From Akebia trifoliata (taxonomy: Eukaryota; Streptophyta; Magnoliopsida; Ranunculales; Lardizabalaceae), in the NCBI GenBank assembly GCA_017979445.1, contig CM030710.1:13564248-13628247 (forward strand): a DNA stretch of 64,000 bases, read 5' to 3'. This document shows positions 10,436-21,975 of the stretch, in pieces. Positions within the stretch are counted from its first letter, which is position 1. Every line of letters starts with the position of its first letter. The position numbers were made by a program, and so were the translations under genes. The notes below the pieces were generated by a model. That model was not told the origin of the DNA. It searched no databases and worked only from the letters and a program-made list of their open reading frames with translations.

Positions 10436-12138
10436 TGAAAACGCCCTCGATCCGCGGGGTGCGCGAATCCACTTTTGACCCTTGAGGTTTGGGAGTCACC
10501 ACCTAGTTATTGTGGTCTAGGAACCAAACTGACTCTAAAATGGATAAAAACTAATCTAATACAGAAAATCTGAATCCGGGGATCATGTTACGGGGTTGGA
10601 AGGTATTAGGCACCAACCTCGCCCGACCATTGCTGGTCTCTACTTATCCCAAATAAATCTACATCGCTAACGACAACATAGATTAAAAAATAATAAAAAA
10701 AAAGCTTACCTTCGATTTGCAAAAGTGCTATTCCCTCAGATCTGGTGAAAACGGCTCTTTGTACCGTATTCCTTACTTCGTTCTATCTCCGGATCTGATT
10801 TCTGATCTCCGAGGTAAGGTATCTCCTTCTTGGATCTGGGTGCTTCGAATTTGTTGTAGATTTTTGGGATGTTTTTTAGAGGTTTTTGGGTGTTTTTTAG
10901 GATAAAATCAGAGCATGGGTGTTAGGTAAGGAGTTGAGGCTCCAAAATTAGGATTTTGGAGAGGTTGTGGAGGTTTCTTCACCTACTTTTCCTAGGGTTT
11001 TTTCTTTTATACGAAAATAGGGTGTGGAGGCTCCTATTTATAAAGTTTTTAGAAGCATTAGGGTTTGATTAGGGTTTCTTTTAGAGTTTTAATTAGGGTT
11101 TTGACTTTGGTCTCATGAGATGGACTTAGTCTTTAGGGCTTTGACTTAGGGTTTTGACTTTAGTCTTATGAGATTGACTTGATTAGTTTAGATTAGGGTT
11201 TTAATTTAGGGTCTTGACTTTAGTCTTATGAGATTGACTTGATTAATTTAGATTAGGATTTTGATTTAGGGTTTTGACTTTAGTCTTATGAGATTGACTT
11301 TAGTCTCATTTGATTGACTTTAATATCTTGAATTTAGTCTTGCTTGATTGACTTTAAATTTTTGGAGAACCCCTTTCTATTATATCTTTAATTCTTTGGA
11401 CCCCCAAATGGAAGGGTCCTTAAAGAAATATCTCACGAACCCTCAACAATTTTTCATGAGAGTCCGATTGATCGATTTCTTTGGTTCAAAATTTCAAATT
11501 AATTTCATTAATATTTCACTTTAATTATTTAATGTTTTATTTATTAATTTCAAAATTTTTAATTATGAAAATTGTGAAATTACCGCTTTGCCCCCGGAGA
11601 GGACTTTTCACGTTTTAAGTCGATTTTTAATGTTCTAAGATGTTTTAGAATCGATTTTTCATAAGGAATTCAATGGAAATATTAGTTTGTATCATTTATG
11701 AAATTTTTATGTGAAATGATCATGAACTTTATGAGGGGCATTTTCGTAATTTTATCGAATTTTGTGAAAATTGGTAAAATGATTTATTTGGTTTCGATTT
11801 ATTGTTTTATGTGTTCGAAAGAGTTTTCCTAAATGTAACGTAAGCTCTAGGGTTATTTTGAGGTTAGGGGTATTTTGGTAATTTGGTCAATTTTTAGTGA
11901 TTTTTATCGTGAAACTTCTTTTTGGTCTGCAAGATGATGATTACTATGTTTCTGGGGTCGTATTTTCCTAGCGTAGCATGGTTTCTAAGGTTTTGTCAAT
12001 TCGAGATACCTCATCTGGATTTCTGAAACACATCTGGTAACAAAATAAAGCAATGGAATACACATCCATCATTGAGAACCTTTGCGATCGGGTTGACGAC
12101 TTGATTAATCAGACGGATGCAAAAATGGAGTGTCTACA
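10436..12138 (-). repeat. E2 3' LTR
   Basis: 1,703 bp, tgaaaacg...tgtctaca on the plus strand. It lacks about 45 bp that the 5' LTR has within the run of gactttagtct repeats (near 22840-22885), a likely repeat-mediated deletion. Confidence 0.93.
11034..11042 (-). promoter_or_regulatory. TATA box in E2 3' LTR
   Basis: ctatttata on plus, tataaatag on minus, at the same place as in the other family A LTRs. Confidence 0.5.
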
Positions 12139-12151
12139 GATGCCCCTCTTT
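12139..12151 (-). other. E2 polypurine tract
   Basis: gatgcccctcttt on plus reads aaagaggggcatc on minus, directly next to the 3' LTR. The same 13 bases precede the E1 and E5 3' LTRs. This primes plus-strand DNA synthesis. Confidence 0.85.
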
Positions 12152-12483
12152 GGCAGAGGGTTGAAGCAAACTAAATAGCAAATCTATTTATGTAGATAGT
12201 GCGATATCTGAATGCCAAAGCTAGTGACAGTTCATTTTGCAGCCTGATTTAGCAATTCGTCGGGGTATTCGGATCCTTGAGGGTAAAACTCTCCCCGAAC
12301 TACAAAAATGTCAGGTCCTTGAGCGCGAGCTCTCACTGGCAGTGTCAGATCCTTGAATTTTAGAAAATTCTCCTTGACTGATGTAACAACTATGCAAGTG
12401 TGTGGGCTCAAAATCTGAGATAGATTTCAAAGAGTTTGAGTTGGAAATGAGTCAAATCTGAGCATAAAATGAATATAAATTGA
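12152..12483 (-). other. Conserved pre-polypurine segment of E2
   Basis: The first 220 bp or so are shared with E1 (about 31080-31293) and E5 (57568-57790). They include gatagtgcgatatc and repeated 'aggtccttgagcg/ggatccttgag' phrases. No coding potential. Confidence 0.6.
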
Positions 12484-13768
12484 GCATCGACTAAGCATAA
12501 TTCTGAGAAAACCCTAGGTGGTAACTGAGCAAAATCAAAGTTAACCCTTGGCGGTAAGTGAGAAAAATCTAAGATAACCCTTGGTGGCAACTGAGTAAAA
12601 TTCGAGATAGCCCTCGGCGGCAACTAGCTGAGTGTAATCCGAGCAAACCCTCGGTGGCATCTGGCTGAGCATAATCCGAGCAAACTCTCGGCGGCAACTG
12701 GCTGAGCAAAATCGAAGATAACCCTTGGCGGCAACTGAGCAAAATTCGAGATAACCCTCAGCGGCAACTGGCTGAGCATAATCCGAGCAAACCCTCGGTG
12801 GCATCTGGTTGAGCGAAATCCAAGATAACCCTTGGTGGCAACTGAGCAAAATCTGAGATAACCCTCGGCGGCGATTGGTTGAGCATAATCCGAGCAAACC
12901 CTCGGCGGCAACTGGCTGAGCATAATCCGAGCAAACCCTCGGCGGCAACTGGGTGAGCAAAATCCGAGCAAACCCTCGGTGGCAACTGAGCAAAATTCGA
13001 GATAACCCTTGGCGGCAACTGGCTTAGCATAATCCGAGCAAACCCTTGGTGGCAACTGGCTGAGCAAAATCCAAGATAACCCTTGGCGGTAACTGAGCAA
13101 AATCTGAGATAACCCTCGGCGGCAACTGGCTGAGCATAATCCGAGCAAACCCTCGACAGCAACTGGCTGAGCAAAATCCAAGATAACCCTTGGCGGTAAC
13201 TGACCAAAATCTGAGATAACCCTTGGCGACAACTAAGCAAAATCCGAGATAACCCTCGGCGGCAACTGGCTGAGCATAATCCGAGCAAACCCTCGGCGGT
13301 AACTGGCTGAGCAAAATCCAAAATAACCCTTGGCGGCAACTGAGCAAAATCCGAGATAACCCTCGGCGGCAACTGGTTGAGCATAATCCGAGTAAACCCT
13401 TGGCGGCAACTGGTTGAGCATAATCCGAGCAAACCCTCGGCGGCAACTGGCTGAGCAAAATCCAAGATAACCCTTGGCGGTAACTGAGCAAAATCCGAGA
13501 TAACCCTCGACGACAACTGGCTGAGCATATTCCGAGCAAACCCTCGGCGGCAACTGGCTGAGCAAAATCCAAGATAACCTTTGGTAACAACTGAGCAAAA
13601 TCCGAGATAACCCTCGGCGGCAACTGGCTGAGTAAAATTCGAGCAAACCCTAGGTGGCAACAGGCTGAGCAAAATCCAAGATAACCCTTGGCGGCAACTG
13701 AACAAAATCCAAGTTAACCCTTGGCGACAACTGAGCAAAATCCAAGTTAACCCTTGGCGGCATTTGAG
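12484..13768 (-). repeat. Tandem array of 33- and 37-bp units in E2 3' region
   Basis: About 35 imperfect units mixing a 33-bp form (caactgagcaaaatccgaga...) and a 37-bp form (caactggctgagcataatcc...). The 33-bp form is the reverse of the unit in E1 at 30300-30910. Because 33 is a multiple of three, long ORFs run through in several frames; they are by-products of the repeat. Hypervariable 3' arrays are known in Tat elements and can seed satellite DNA. Confidence 0.9.
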
Positions 13769-14708
13769 CAAAATGAATAAATCTAGGAAAGAGTGGATGA
13801 TTCTAAGAAAGAATGAATAACTTGGGAAAGAGAAAGTAAGGAAAAGAAAGATGAATCTGGGAATGAACAGATCTGAGAAATAATGATGAATTTGGAAAGG
13901 AATGATTGAATCTAGGAATGAATAAATCTGATAAATCATTACTGAATTTGGAAAGAATCATGGAAATAATTAATGAATCTGAGAATAAATCTGGGAAATA
14001 AATTCTGAGTAGAATAAAACTTAAAGGTTGAGAAAATCTCTGGGGAAAGATCTGAGTTATCAACAAATTTTGCGATATTTTTATCCCAAAAAAAATTGAA
14101 TAAACACTAATGGAAAGAAAGTTTAAAAAGAAAAACCTTGAAAACTTCTGTTCAAAACATATTTGGCATCTCATTCTCTTTAGGCACATGTTCCAAAATG
14201 ATCTTTAAATCAGAATTTCTTTCTTCTTAATAAACCTGATTTGACAATATCTGGATTTATTGAGATGGTTAATTTTTATTAGGTCAAGATTGCTCAACAG
14301 ACAATTTGAACACATGAAACATAACAAGAACTTCTACGACTGAGATAAAAAAATGCCTTTATTTAAAGATGACAAAGAATAGACGAACATGCTTGACTCA
14401 AGTGACCTCATCCTTTGAAATTCTGAGACTCTTAAGAGCATCATATGTGCAACTTTGAATATTATTTGAAAAACTCAAAATTTGATGAACATTGAAAGTT
14501 TGAATTTTTCTTTCGAAGTTTAAAATTAATCTGTCTTTCTCCCTTTCAGATCATTTAATCTAATGAACATTCCTTCGAAAATCAAAGATGATTTCGATGT
14601 CTTCTGAGTTTTTATCCTTCGTCTAATCTTTCTACTGCGGCATAAGCCTTGCAGGAAGTTTCGTAGATTCTCCTCTCGGATTCTTCTTTGATGGTGCATT
14701 AACTTTTG
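13769..14708 (-). other. E2 3' region without genes
   Basis: AT-rich with loose repeats of 'gaatgaatctgggaa' type between about 13770 and 14000. No coding signal is visible. Confidence 0.5.
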
Positions 14709-14980
14709 TCAGAATTGTCCTTTTGGATTTTCAATTTAGTAGGTTAGGAATTTTATTTCTTATATGCTCTTCTTTTTGCTTAGATCGTCCTTTCGGATTT
14801 TCAATCTAACGAGTTTGCTCTGACTTTTGCCTAGATCGTCTTTTCAGATTTTCGATCTAGCGAGCTTTTTTTTTTCTTGGCTCTGATTATTGCCAAAGTT
14901 GTCCTTTCAGATTTTCAAACTTGTGAGCTTGCCTTAGTTTTTTCCTAAGTCGCCCTTTTCGGGTTTTCAACTTAGCAGGC
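14709..14980 (-). repeat. Tandem hairpin array in E2 3' region
   Basis: About five degenerate units of 60-70 bp. Each holds two arms around a nearly constant inner stretch (ccttttcaggtttt type). Arms seen on the plus strand include ctagatcg...cgatctag (near 14835) and ctaagtcg...caacttag (near 14950). The arms differ between units but largely still pair. E1 (29239-29433) and E5 (59090-59262) have the same array. Confidence 0.65.
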
Positions 14981-15290
14981 TTTTATTTTTCTTCATTAAG
15001 AGATCCTTATTAGCGACAGCACGAACTTTCCTTGACCATTTTACATAATACCTAGGAGGACTTTTTAGGTGGGCTTAGGAGGGTTTAGAAAGAAATGATA
15101 TATGGTTCAAAATCCCAAAAAAAATGCCCCTAGTCTAATGTACTCTCCATTTCTAAGTATCTTTTTTCTTTGATTTTTTTATTTAAAAAAAATGCCCCTA
15201 GTTTGGCATTCTTGACTTTGGATGAAAAAAAAATACTTCATTATTTATTCATTTTTTCTAGGAGTAGAAATCCTTATTTTTTTTTTGAAC

Positions 15291-15330
15291 CGGGCCTGAA
15301 GTAACTTCTCAGGTTGCCTACGTACCCCAA
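15291..15330 (-). other. Conserved post-integrase motif in E2
   Basis: cgggcctgaagtaacttctc, then aggttgcctacgtacc, is shared in reverse with E1 (about 28910-28950) and with E5 (59622-59656). In E1 it lies about 200 bp after integrase, so its place here next to gag remnants shows where pol is missing. Confidence 0.7.
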
Positions 15331-16378
15331 TTTAGTTTGGGACTAGGTGTAAACGTAGTTCGAAATACCCTCCCCTAGGTTGGTTGGTTGGTGTGGTTTA
15401 GAAAAAAAAAAGGATTATCTTTTCATATTGGATAGAGGGGCTAGCGAAGGAATATATATATATATATATTTTAAAAAGGTGAGATTGGGAAAAGCGTATC
15501 AATCAAAGAAAGGCCTCCTTAAATGGGATATCACATAATTTGATTGAGGTTAGTTAATGCTTTGCCTTGTACGGTCTTTTTGATGATAACTGATCTGCCT
15601 TAGTTGGGCTCGAACTTCTGAACAAGTGATTTTATTTTTAACATTAAGTACTTGAGCTGGTCTTCTCTTATAGTGTTGATTCTGGTTCTTAGAGATAGTA
15701 CTTTTTCTAAAGAAAATTTTTTGCCCCTTACTTGATGTCTACTTTTTGGCATCCATTATATAATGTTCATTTCCTTAACACCCAGGATAGTAAATTCTGA
15801 ACGCTGTGATCTTGAAGTGTTTAATCCAATTTGATAGATTACTTTGAGTATTTGAACTCATTGGTGATATTTGATTCTTTGAGTGTAATTCATGCTCCAA
15901 ATTTTCTTGACCATGACTCCCTCGAGATGCGATGTATCTTCGAAGTGTCAGAATAACCTCCGATTCTAGATATATATGTTGTGCCCATGTCATCAGACCA
16001 AAGATTCATTGTTGAAAAATATTAATGTTCACATTAGGCGTATCCTCATAAGATCATGCGAAAACATCTCTGAACTCCTTAAGTAAGTCCATTATTTTCT
16101 CATGTTCCTCTAGGGATTGGCAATTTTGATTCGCACTTCTCAAGAATTATCCTTAGATTCAATTTTTAATCAAATTCATTTTCAAAATTTGAAGACTTGT
16201 TGCACACATGATAATCGAAAGAATCTTTTTATTTCATTGGAATAAAAGGATTTCATTATTAACCTAGAACAATGACTCTTGTAAAAAGAAATATTCTTTG
16301 AAACTTGACACTACGAGACAAAAAATAATGGAAAGACTAGGACAACTAAATGGTATTTTATCCAGCAGACTCAACATT
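15331..16378 (-). pseudogene. Pol-deletion zone with short pre-RT remnant (E2)
   Basis: Between the gag remnant and the conserved 3' motif there is no protease, RT, RNase H or integrase. The stretch near 16070-16150 aligns with E5 60280-60350, where the minus strand still reads like the segment before RT (LPSGEHERIVNLLEKFNNVL in E5, comparable to KEEMVEFLRNYQDVFAWSYR in E3). The rest is degraded and I do not recognise it. A short ta microsatellite lies near 15452-15471. Confidence 0.5.
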
Positions 16379-17014
16379 TCACTTAAAGGTTATCTTCCTT
16401 GCGTCGATGAGGTCTTGAATAGCATGGCGGAGAGATATACATTTGTCGGTGTAATGACTTGTAACCTGGTGAAACTCGCAGAACTGGTGACTTTCGTCAT
16501 TACTTTGAGAGGCATTGGGTACGGATTTAGGCTGTAATAGTCCTTTCTTTATTAACATCCTCAAGGCACTACTTAAAGTCATCCCAAGATTATCCAACTT
16601 TCTTCTAGGCTTGGATTGTTTAATAACATTAACTGTCGATTGTGTTGGATTTGAGTTAGCGACCTTCAGACTAAAATGCTTCGTAAACTCTTCCATGATT
16701 TCTTCCCAAGTATGAAGTCGAGACTGTATTAACAATATCAATCATTTAAGAGCGGGTCCTTTGAGAGTGGTGCAAAATAATTGTGCCATTTGTTCACTTC
16801 CTAAACCTCGAAGATGCATGTCCCTAACATATGAGCATAGGTGAGTTCTTGGACAGGAAGTTTCGTCGTATTTAGGCATGCTTAGTAATTCATATTTTTT
16901 TGAAGTATTGATTCTAGTCGTTGAATCCCCTCTATCTTTGTCTTCGTTATCTTGGCATGCCCCCATCGGATGGCATTGCCAAGCATGATTCATCTGGTTC
17001 ACAAAATGTTGCAT
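16379..17014 (-). pseudogene. gag: E2 gag remnant with internal deletion
   Basis: On the minus strand a first part (to LKGPALK) and a second part share one frame, separated by a stop where related gags have tryptophan (complement of about 16742-16744). The second part passes from TWEEIMEEFTKHF straight to KPRRKLDNLGMTLSSAL, so roughly 110 residues of the gag core are gone. The zinc-knuckle-like CEFHQVTSHYTDKC is intact, unlike in E1. It is too damaged to form capsids. Its N-terminus beyond 17014 is unclear. Confidence 0.75.
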
Positions 17015-17875
17015 GATTTGACGTAGATTAACCGTGTTGAAGTTTGATAATCCTTCGGAAACAAATTAGAGATCACGATCAACAAGGGCAAAGGATTTGA
17101 CCAAATAATAGAGACTATACTTAGGTAGCAATTTATATAACTTGACAGAATGACAGGGGTAAAGAAACAAAATAGGATGATGTAGAATGTCTTAGAGCAA
17201 TTTCGACCAAATAAAATATTTCTTTTTTATTAAATCCGGATGCATCCTTTATCATTACCAGGTTTATCAAAATAAGAAATTAATATAATGACCTACAGTC
17301 CGATGGGTAAAGTGATGTGATCAATTTAATTCATTTGATCATATGCAAGCATAATGAAATAATAAGAACCTGTTGATTTGAAACTACACATCCAATCAAG
17401 TTGTTAGTTCTATTTAGACCAATCTAACGGAATGGACTAAATTAGACTTTTCTTTGCTTGTAATCAATTGATCCATTTGATCATGTAAAAGTTGATCAAA
17501 AAGCTTATTTCAAATAGGTTAATCGATTAGCTACGAACTAACTAGATCCATAGGTATTTTAGTACGTTTTCAAAGTTCATGTAAAATATCTTTATTTTCC
17601 TTTATAAAATATTTTTCTTTCGAAAAATCTTGTTCTTATGGAAAATATTTTTTGGAAAATATTTTTTCTTGGAAAACATTTTTTCTAGAGACACTTCTTT
17701 TGAAAAACACTTTTTCTGAAAAATACTTTCCTTTTGTAAATCATTTTTTTTCTTTGAAAATGGGTTGAAACCTGAATTTAGAAAATAATTTGATTTTGCT
17801 TTAAATGACCCGGCCCATCATGATTGTTGGATCGAGATGAACTAGCCATTATTGCAAAAGAATGGATTATTTATT
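17015..17875 (-). other. E2 leader next to gag
   Basis: No ORF of note. Includes the ttttcc/ggaaaa-rich stretch (about 17580-17770) shared with E1 and, near 17480-17570, text similar to E1 upstream of ORF1. E1's ORF1 itself is absent here. Confidence 0.5.
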
Positions 17876-18790
17876 GGGTCGGTGCATCCATTTTAATTTC
17901 TAAAAATAAAATTTTTGATCATTGAGAACAATCATGCACTCTGATCTCATCATTCATATCATTTACATACATCAATCATAAGGTCCTATTCAATGAACAA
18001 CCCGGGAATACCCACAATAAGTTCGAGTCATGACCTACAGGGAAGGTTTCTAGACTCTAAGCTTACTACGTGCAATGCATTTTTATCTGGCCACCCTTGC
18101 CCAAATACACCTATATACCTCTCGATACGTGGTGACTTGGTTTGATATACCGTATAGGTGATAATCTAAAACCTCAACTCATTTCTCTGAAGCCAAAAAT
18201 AGCCAGTTTGATCTCCAGTTGAGAGGTGGCGCACAATGCTGAGCAAGGGCCCACTTAAATACCTCTCGTCTAGAATAGACGTAGTCTATCCCCCTCGTAC
18301 AGTAGGGTACAACGGGGCAAGATCTCGCTTAGGCACCAGTTTTGACCAAGAAGTGTAATCGATATACTTAGATTATCTTTTATATACCTACGGGTATGAG
18401 TCAAGAGTTGTAGCTTTCATAAATGATTTGGCATCCCACAAGGGGACCGACCACGTACTAGTACTACGTTGGCAATCGGGACATGTGACTGTGTGGCTCA
18501 CAATAGGTCTGAGGCTCAGGTCACTACAACCTGGGTGCATCAATATACTTCTCAGAATCACCTGATCAGACGATATTAATACCCCAGTTTGATATACCCT
18601 AAGGTACGTGACTGGAGTTGTGATTTTCATGAATGACTTCGCATCTCCGAAGAGATCGGGCCACGCACTAGTGCCACGTTGGCTATATGGGACATGTAAG
18701 TGGGTAAAATGCTAAACGTGCATGTGGTGTGTGCAAAACAGGGTGGGGTATGCCCGGGGCTTTTTCAAACACATGGGTCCATGAGTCCAT
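17876..18790 (-). other. Conserved leader module of E2, internally duplicated
   Basis: Reverse of the E1 module, with the 16-bp string as tagtctatccccctcg at 18282-18297. Unlike E1 it holds a second, diverged copy of about 170-190 bp: gagttgtagctttcataaat...gtactagtactacgttggc (from about 18405) is echoed by gagttgtgattttcatgaat...cactagtgccacgttggct (from about 18612). E5 has the same duplication. Confidence 0.65.
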
Positions 18791-19740
18791 ATCAAACCAA
18801 TCAACATTGATATCATAGAGATAATAATCAAGACAATGCACAAATCCATCATACCAGGACCAAAATAAACCCATCAAACATATACTCCAATCGATATCAT
18901 AGCACGCTAAATAGGCAATAAATCATGAAGACTGGCAATCAGATTTGATTGTTGAAGCAAACATGTAATTTAGTCTGAATATATATTTGCTATTTTTATA
19001 CAGTCCAATCAAGGGTTATTTTGGTGACCCTAAATAAATTGAGATTTCACCAAACACTGAATTGAGGATAGAACGATCATTATAAGGATTGATGTACTTT
19101 TTTGTTTTTTTTTTTTTAAACAAATTGAATTTTTTTTTTGCCACGTGGAGAGGTCCACAACAAATTACCTAAGAAACTTTGGGAAAAGAAATTGGCTAGC
19201 TTGACTAATCCAATAAGATTTCAAAATTACTAAAGGTCATTATGCCACGTGGTTCATCATGTGGGCAATCCAACAATATCACAACCTTATAGATTTCGAT
19301 GGAAATGTTTAGATTCGAAAATAAAATTCACATTGTTTTTTTTTTAAACTTGGATCCAAGGAACGGCCATGAAATCAAATTTAAAATGAAAATCAATTTT
19401 TAAGAATTTCTTTGAAAATATATATATATTTAAAATTTTTTAGAATTTCATTAGTCATAAACACATGGCATTGGATCATTTTTTCGGGTGCCACGTGACA
19501 AAGTCAATGACTCTTAGTAAGAAAGTAAATCTTACTTAGTTAGTAAGACTAGCCCCACTCTTGCTGTCTTTTCAAATTAAAAAATAAATAAATAAATAAA
19601 TAAATTTATAAAACAGTGAGTTTATGTGAAACAAGTATGCCAAAATATAAATTTTAAAATAAAACAAGGTGGGACCCGGCATTATTGGTAAAACAAAAAC
19701 TTCTCTTTTTTTACTTGCTGCCAGCACACACATTAAAAAA
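18791..19740 (-). other. E2 leader, AT-rich, with three G-boxes
   Basis: Contains CACGTG at 19142-19147, 19246-19251 and 19492-19497, each within a ccacgtg context. The segment near 19000-19090 (ccaatcaagggttattttgg, then gtgaccctaaa) is the family leader motif also seen in E5 near 63626. No gene is seen. Confidence 0.45.
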
Positions 19741-19912
19741 ATCCCATACCCTTCCTTCTTCTACAAATTCTTTGATGGTGTCATGGTGGTCACTTCCAAC
19801 CTCAGGTGGTGAAAGCTTGCCCAATAAACGATATTTATGTTCAAGCTAACGCCTGAAAGCATTGAGAACATCAGGGATGACCGTCCTCTTAGTTTTGTTA
19901 TAAGGTGGGACC
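19741..19912 (-). pseudogene. Captured fragment of ribosomal protein uL13 (RPL13a)
   Basis: On the minus strand, just after the LIFEGUARD stop, about 57 codons read YNKTKRTVIPDVLNAFRR, a stop, then LEHKYRLLGKLSPPEVGSDH and HDTIKEF. This matches the C-terminal half of the large-subunit ribosomal protein uL13, where the family has a PPYDK...KRMVIPDAL..., H.Y..LG.LS.EVG sequence. It covers only a quarter to a third of the protein and has an internal stop. No intron is visible. It is in the sense direction of E2 and abuts the LIFEGUARD copy, suggesting the two were captured together or in steps. Identification is from pattern memory. Confidence 0.72.
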
Positions 19913-19922
19913 TGAGTCAGTG

Positions 19923-20644
19923 CTAATTGACTTGCATACCCCTCAACACCCGCAAGATGGATCGAGGAACAAGTTGAGAATGTCTAGATAGAAAACGACA
20001 GATGCCCATATGTACTCATCATATGTGAAGTGCTTAATCAGGTTGTCTGTGTTGTAAACAAAATATGCTGAGAAAATCAAGGCACCAAGAACACCAAAAG
20101 ATGGCAACTGACGTGGGTCCGAGTGGGAAAAAACATTTGAATAAAACTAGTAAGGATGAGAATAATGAGATTGATAACAAGATAGGTCCAAGATAGCTAA
20201 AGTCCTTGCCCTTCTTTGAAGCCCAGAAAGTGTATCTAGTCAGGGAAAAGACCACGGCTGATGTTAGAATCAATGCTTCAAGTACTATTATTTGGTGTTT
20301 GCACAAGCAATGCCAACAGTAACGCTCAAGCATGCAGTGAAGAGTCTAAGTAATATGAAGTTCGATGGATGTTTTTGATGATAAATATACAATGGCCACA
20401 TCAAAATCAAGGGCAAGATCGCAAAGAGCAACAAGAGTCCAGAGTTTCCCCTGAAAAGATTGTTGAGAGGAGATTACAAGATCGTCGCAGAGGAGATGAT
20501 TGTCGTGAGAAGGATCTACGTAGAGAGGATACCGTACACCTTCCTAATAAAACCCCATCGAAGCTCGTTCTCTCCATAACTCAAGCCTGGGTACAGAGTC
20601 CCATCCTCTAAGTCTCCTTTGCTTACACTCGTGAATCCGCACAT
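19923..20644 (-). pseudogene. LFG-like: Captured full-length LIFEGUARD (BAX inhibitor-1 family) gene, broken
   Basis: The minus strand from ATG at 20644 (MCGFTSVSKGDLEDGTLYPG) to a TAG at 19923 spans about 240 codons, the usual length of plant LIFEGUARD proteins, multi-pass membrane proteins that restrain cell death. Family landmarks in order: ENELRWGFIRKVYGIL near residues 25-41, PLYIYHQKHPSNFILL near 90-105, SLTRYTFWASKKGKDFSYLG and CFFPLGP in the middle, and FVYNTDNLIKHFTYDEYIWA followed by SVVFYLDILNLFL near the end. Breaks: stops at about codons 43 and 57, a shift near ANTK, a second near the FFPLGPTS segment and a third near the end. All domains follow without introns, which points to a copied mRNA. 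It sits in the leader of E2, in element sense. Confidence 0.85.
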
Positions 20645-21956
20645 CTTCTTTCTCTTTCTCTCAATTTAACAACCCAGAACGTTCAACAGTATTCCCACAA
20701 TTCGATTAAAAGGGAAGATTGAAAGAGTGGGTTTGAGTTCGTTGATTCAAACCGAAAAAACCAACGCAGATTTTTTTTTTTAACTCAAAGATTTTGGGTT
20801 TTATTTTCACTCTCCTTTTAAAACATATTTTTTTTTTATGATTGAGAGAACCCACCCTTTCACCTTGAATCAAGGATTTATACTGATCTGAACCAACACA
20901 CTATGCGATTTTCTTCGACAAAAGAAAGGGCGATTCTCATTTAAAATTGTCCTAGATCGAATAGATTTCAAAGGGCTCCTAAATCTTTCAAAGAAAACGA
21001 AGAGAGGAGAGAGAGAGAGAGAGACGTTCTCTCTCTTTCTTTGCTGTTTTCTTTGTTAAAACCCACTTGGGGGAGAAGATAATAAAAGAAAAAATAAAAA
21101 AGATCTAATAGCACACCACCTTTAAGGGTTCGGCAATTAAAAACAGGTTTCTATTAGGGGCACACCACCCTGAAAAACATGGGTTGCCATCGGCAGAAAC
21201 TCAAAAAAAAACCACCTTCTTTTCCTTTATTATTTCTTTTACTTGCTTGCTGTCACACGCACACATGTCATAAAAAAAAATCTTTTTAAAAAAAATGTAG
21301 TACTGCCAAAAATAGTTTGACACCCCTAAATTTTTTTTTCAAAATACAACTCGACACTTAGAAGAAAGAAAAAAAAAATTAATAATAATGAAAACTTTGA
21401 TAATGAAAGTACTATCGCCAAAAGATAGATCGGCATACAAAAATAAAAATAAAAAAATAAAACTTTTTTTTTTAAATTTAAAAATAAACTTCGTGATCCA
21501 ACAACCGTTATCCTATCCTCAATAAAACCTTCCATCTTGAAATCTCACATTATTTAGGGTCGCCTAAATGAACTTTGATTAAATCACGAGGATAATATTT
21601 CAAATCAAAGTGCTCAAAATCAAATTAAATGATTTTAATAGAGGCTAATACAAGATATCCCAAATAATAATGGGTTATCAACCATTTTCATTTTCATATC
21701 TTTAACCTCCTGATATCCTCCATTATTTAGGGTCATCCCAAATAACCCTAAATCAAATAATATTCCATAATAACATGCTCAAAACTTAATCCAAATCATA
21801 CCAAGAGAATGTAACACCATCCAAAAATAAAATAAAATAAAATAAATAAACGAATCAAATAAACTAGAAAATAAACAAAGTAAAATAAAATAAAATAAAC
21901 AAGTCTAAATAGCAATGTTCCCATACTTGGGGCTTTTCAAGTTTGATCCTCAATAA
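20645..21956 (-). other. E2 leader between primer site and LIFEGUARD copy
   Basis: Includes a (ga)n run at 21008-21023 and T/C-rich text just upstream of the LIFEGUARD ATG, which may be that gene's captured 5' UTR. From about 21540 to 21956 it is family leader, ending in the stretch shared with E1 (ggcttttcaagtttgatcct). Many A- and T-runs; no ORF worth calling. Confidence 0.45.
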
Positions 21957-21974
21957 TCCCCAACGGAGTCGCCA
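21957..21974 (-). other. E2 primer binding site
   Basis: tccccaacggagtcgcca on plus reads tggcgactccgttgggga on minus, one base inside the 5' LTR. It differs from E1 and E3 (ccactgggga) at two positions. Confidence 0.85.
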
Positions 21975-21975
21975 C

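Noticed and set aside
11110..11360. Repeats of gactttagtcttatgagattgactt taken as a separate satellite
   Set aside because: They are sub-repeats inside family A LTRs, present at the same place in every copy.
12541..13939. Several overlapping minus-strand ORFs of 137-393 codons
   Set aside because: They run through the 33/37-bp tandem array in more than one frame with repeated peptides. This is expected from a repeat whose unit is a multiple of three and lacks stops, not from genes.
21326..21535. Minus-strand 69-codon hydrophobic ORF in the E2 leader
   Set aside because: Comes from A/T-rich runs; the hydrophobic look is a result of the T-rich minus strand.
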